In this document: one piece after another, positions 5,649-6,058 of the stretch
How positions within the stretch are numbered: the first letter of the stretch is position 1
Layout: each line of letters opens with the position of its first letter
Assembly: GCA_003132825.1 (NCBI GenBank)
Contig: PKYX01000439.1
Coordinates: 1-6,058, forward strand
Length of the DNA: 6,058 nucleotides
Reading direction: 5' to 3'
DNA from: Acidobacteriaceae bacterium
GTDB lineage: Bacteria > Acidobacteriota > Terriglobia > Terriglobales > Acidobacteriaceae
Program-made: the position numbers and the translations under genes
The notes under the pieces: generated by a model
What the model was told of the DNA's origin: nothing
Databases searched by the model: none
Seen by the model: only the letters and a program-made list of their open reading frames with translations

Positions 5649-6058
5649 GTGATTGACAAGATTTTCCGGCAGACGTGTCGAATCGCTTTGGCCACCTGTG
5701 TACTCCTGGCGCCGCTCGTTCGCGCCCAGGAGCATCTCATCGAGGTGCTGGCGGATAAAGACAGCCGCTACAAAATCGCGGGCGAACGCACGCCGGAAAT
5801 AACGGTGAAGGCCGGGCAGCAGCTTCTGCTCCGGATCAATGCGCGCAAAGCGAAGACCTGGAATCGAGACGGATCGGTTCATGGATTCTCGCTATTGCGC
5901 GCCAAAGATCGGTCCAAGGTGCCCGGCTGGGATCTGTTGCTCAAGCCCGGTACCCAAGAGTTCCATTTGACCGCGCCCTCGGAAGCGGGCGAATACGTGG
6001 TCGTGTGCACCGTGATATGCAGTGAAGAGCACGAAGGCATGACCATGAAATTCATAGT
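5649..6058 (+). CDS. Exported CuA-type cupredoxin, cytochrome oxidase subunit II-like (3' partial)
   Basis: The first 136 residues are visible; the gene runs off the right edge. The N-terminus is a signal peptide (basic start, hydrophobic 12-24, likely cut after Ala26 in LVRA-QE). The mature part has the beta-strand pattern of a cupredoxin. It contains the full set of side-chain CuA ligands seen in cytochrome oxidase subunit II and nitrous-oxide reductase: His78 in SVHGFSL, then C120-x3-C124-x3-H128-x2-M131 in VCTVICSEEHEGM. A binuclear CuA centre is therefore expected; a mononuclear blue-copper site would have only one of these cysteines. Usual subunit II proteins have two N-terminal membrane helices; this one has only the signal sequence, so it appears to be a soluble periplasmic or complex-associated CuA protein. 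The TTG at 5654 is out of frame and was not used. The gene lies 17 bases after the cytochrome c and probably accepts its electrons or donates to it. The acceptor is not visible. Confidence 0.85.
   Translation, partial: MIDKIFRQTCRIALATCVLLAPLVRAQEHLIEVLADKDSRYKIAGERTPEITVKAGQQLLLRINARKAKTWNRDGSVHGFSLLRAKDRSKVPGWDLLLKPGTQEFHLTAPSEAGEYVVVCTVICSEEHEGMTMKFI

Overview
This window is a GC-rich chromosomal segment from a Gram-negative (diderm) bacterium. It encodes an outer-membrane beta-barrel protein and exported proteins with Sec-type signal peptides, and most codons end in G or C. The gene style (DUF4097-like exported protein, small c-type cytochrome, betaine-aldehyde-type dehydrogenase beside a four-cysteine GABA-type aminotransferase) is reminiscent of Acidobacteriota. 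That assignment is an inference from general familiarity, not something the sequence proves. I see no rRNA, tRNA, CRISPR array, insertion sequence or prophage gene.

Layout. (1) 1-177 is the charged C-terminal tail of an unidentified gene that enters from the left. (2) 178-318 is a short intergenic leader packed with inverted and direct repeats, ending in a strong Shine-Dalgarno. (3) 319-3201 is a two-gene catabolic unit on the + strand: an NAD-type aldehyde dehydrogenase followed 33 bases later by a class III PLP aminotransferase of the GabT type. The aminotransferase would turn an omega-amine into an aldehyde and the dehydrogenase would oxidise the aldehyde to an acid, so the pair fits GABA, putrescine or a related amine. 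(4) 3215-4087 (- strand) is an exported beta-repeat protein of the DUF4097 type, convergent with the aminotransferase across a 13-base gap that holds part of a hairpin. (5) 4088-4279 is a divergent intergenic region with a bulged palindrome just upstream of the DUF4097 ribosome-binding site. (6) 4280-6058 is a tightly packed + strand operon: an outer-membrane beta-barrel (porin-like) protein, a 98-residue monohaem cytochrome c that overlaps it by 4 bases, and, 17 bases further on, an exported protein with a complete CuA-type copper site that runs off the right edge.

The most interesting part is the last operon. A beta-barrel, a one-haem cytochrome and a CuA cupredoxin in tight translational linkage look like an exported electron-transfer module. 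The CuA domain resembles that of cytochrome oxidase subunit II, but a cleavable signal peptide takes the place of the usual two-helix membrane anchor. The terminal oxidase or reductase it would serve is not in the window, so the electron acceptor is unknown.
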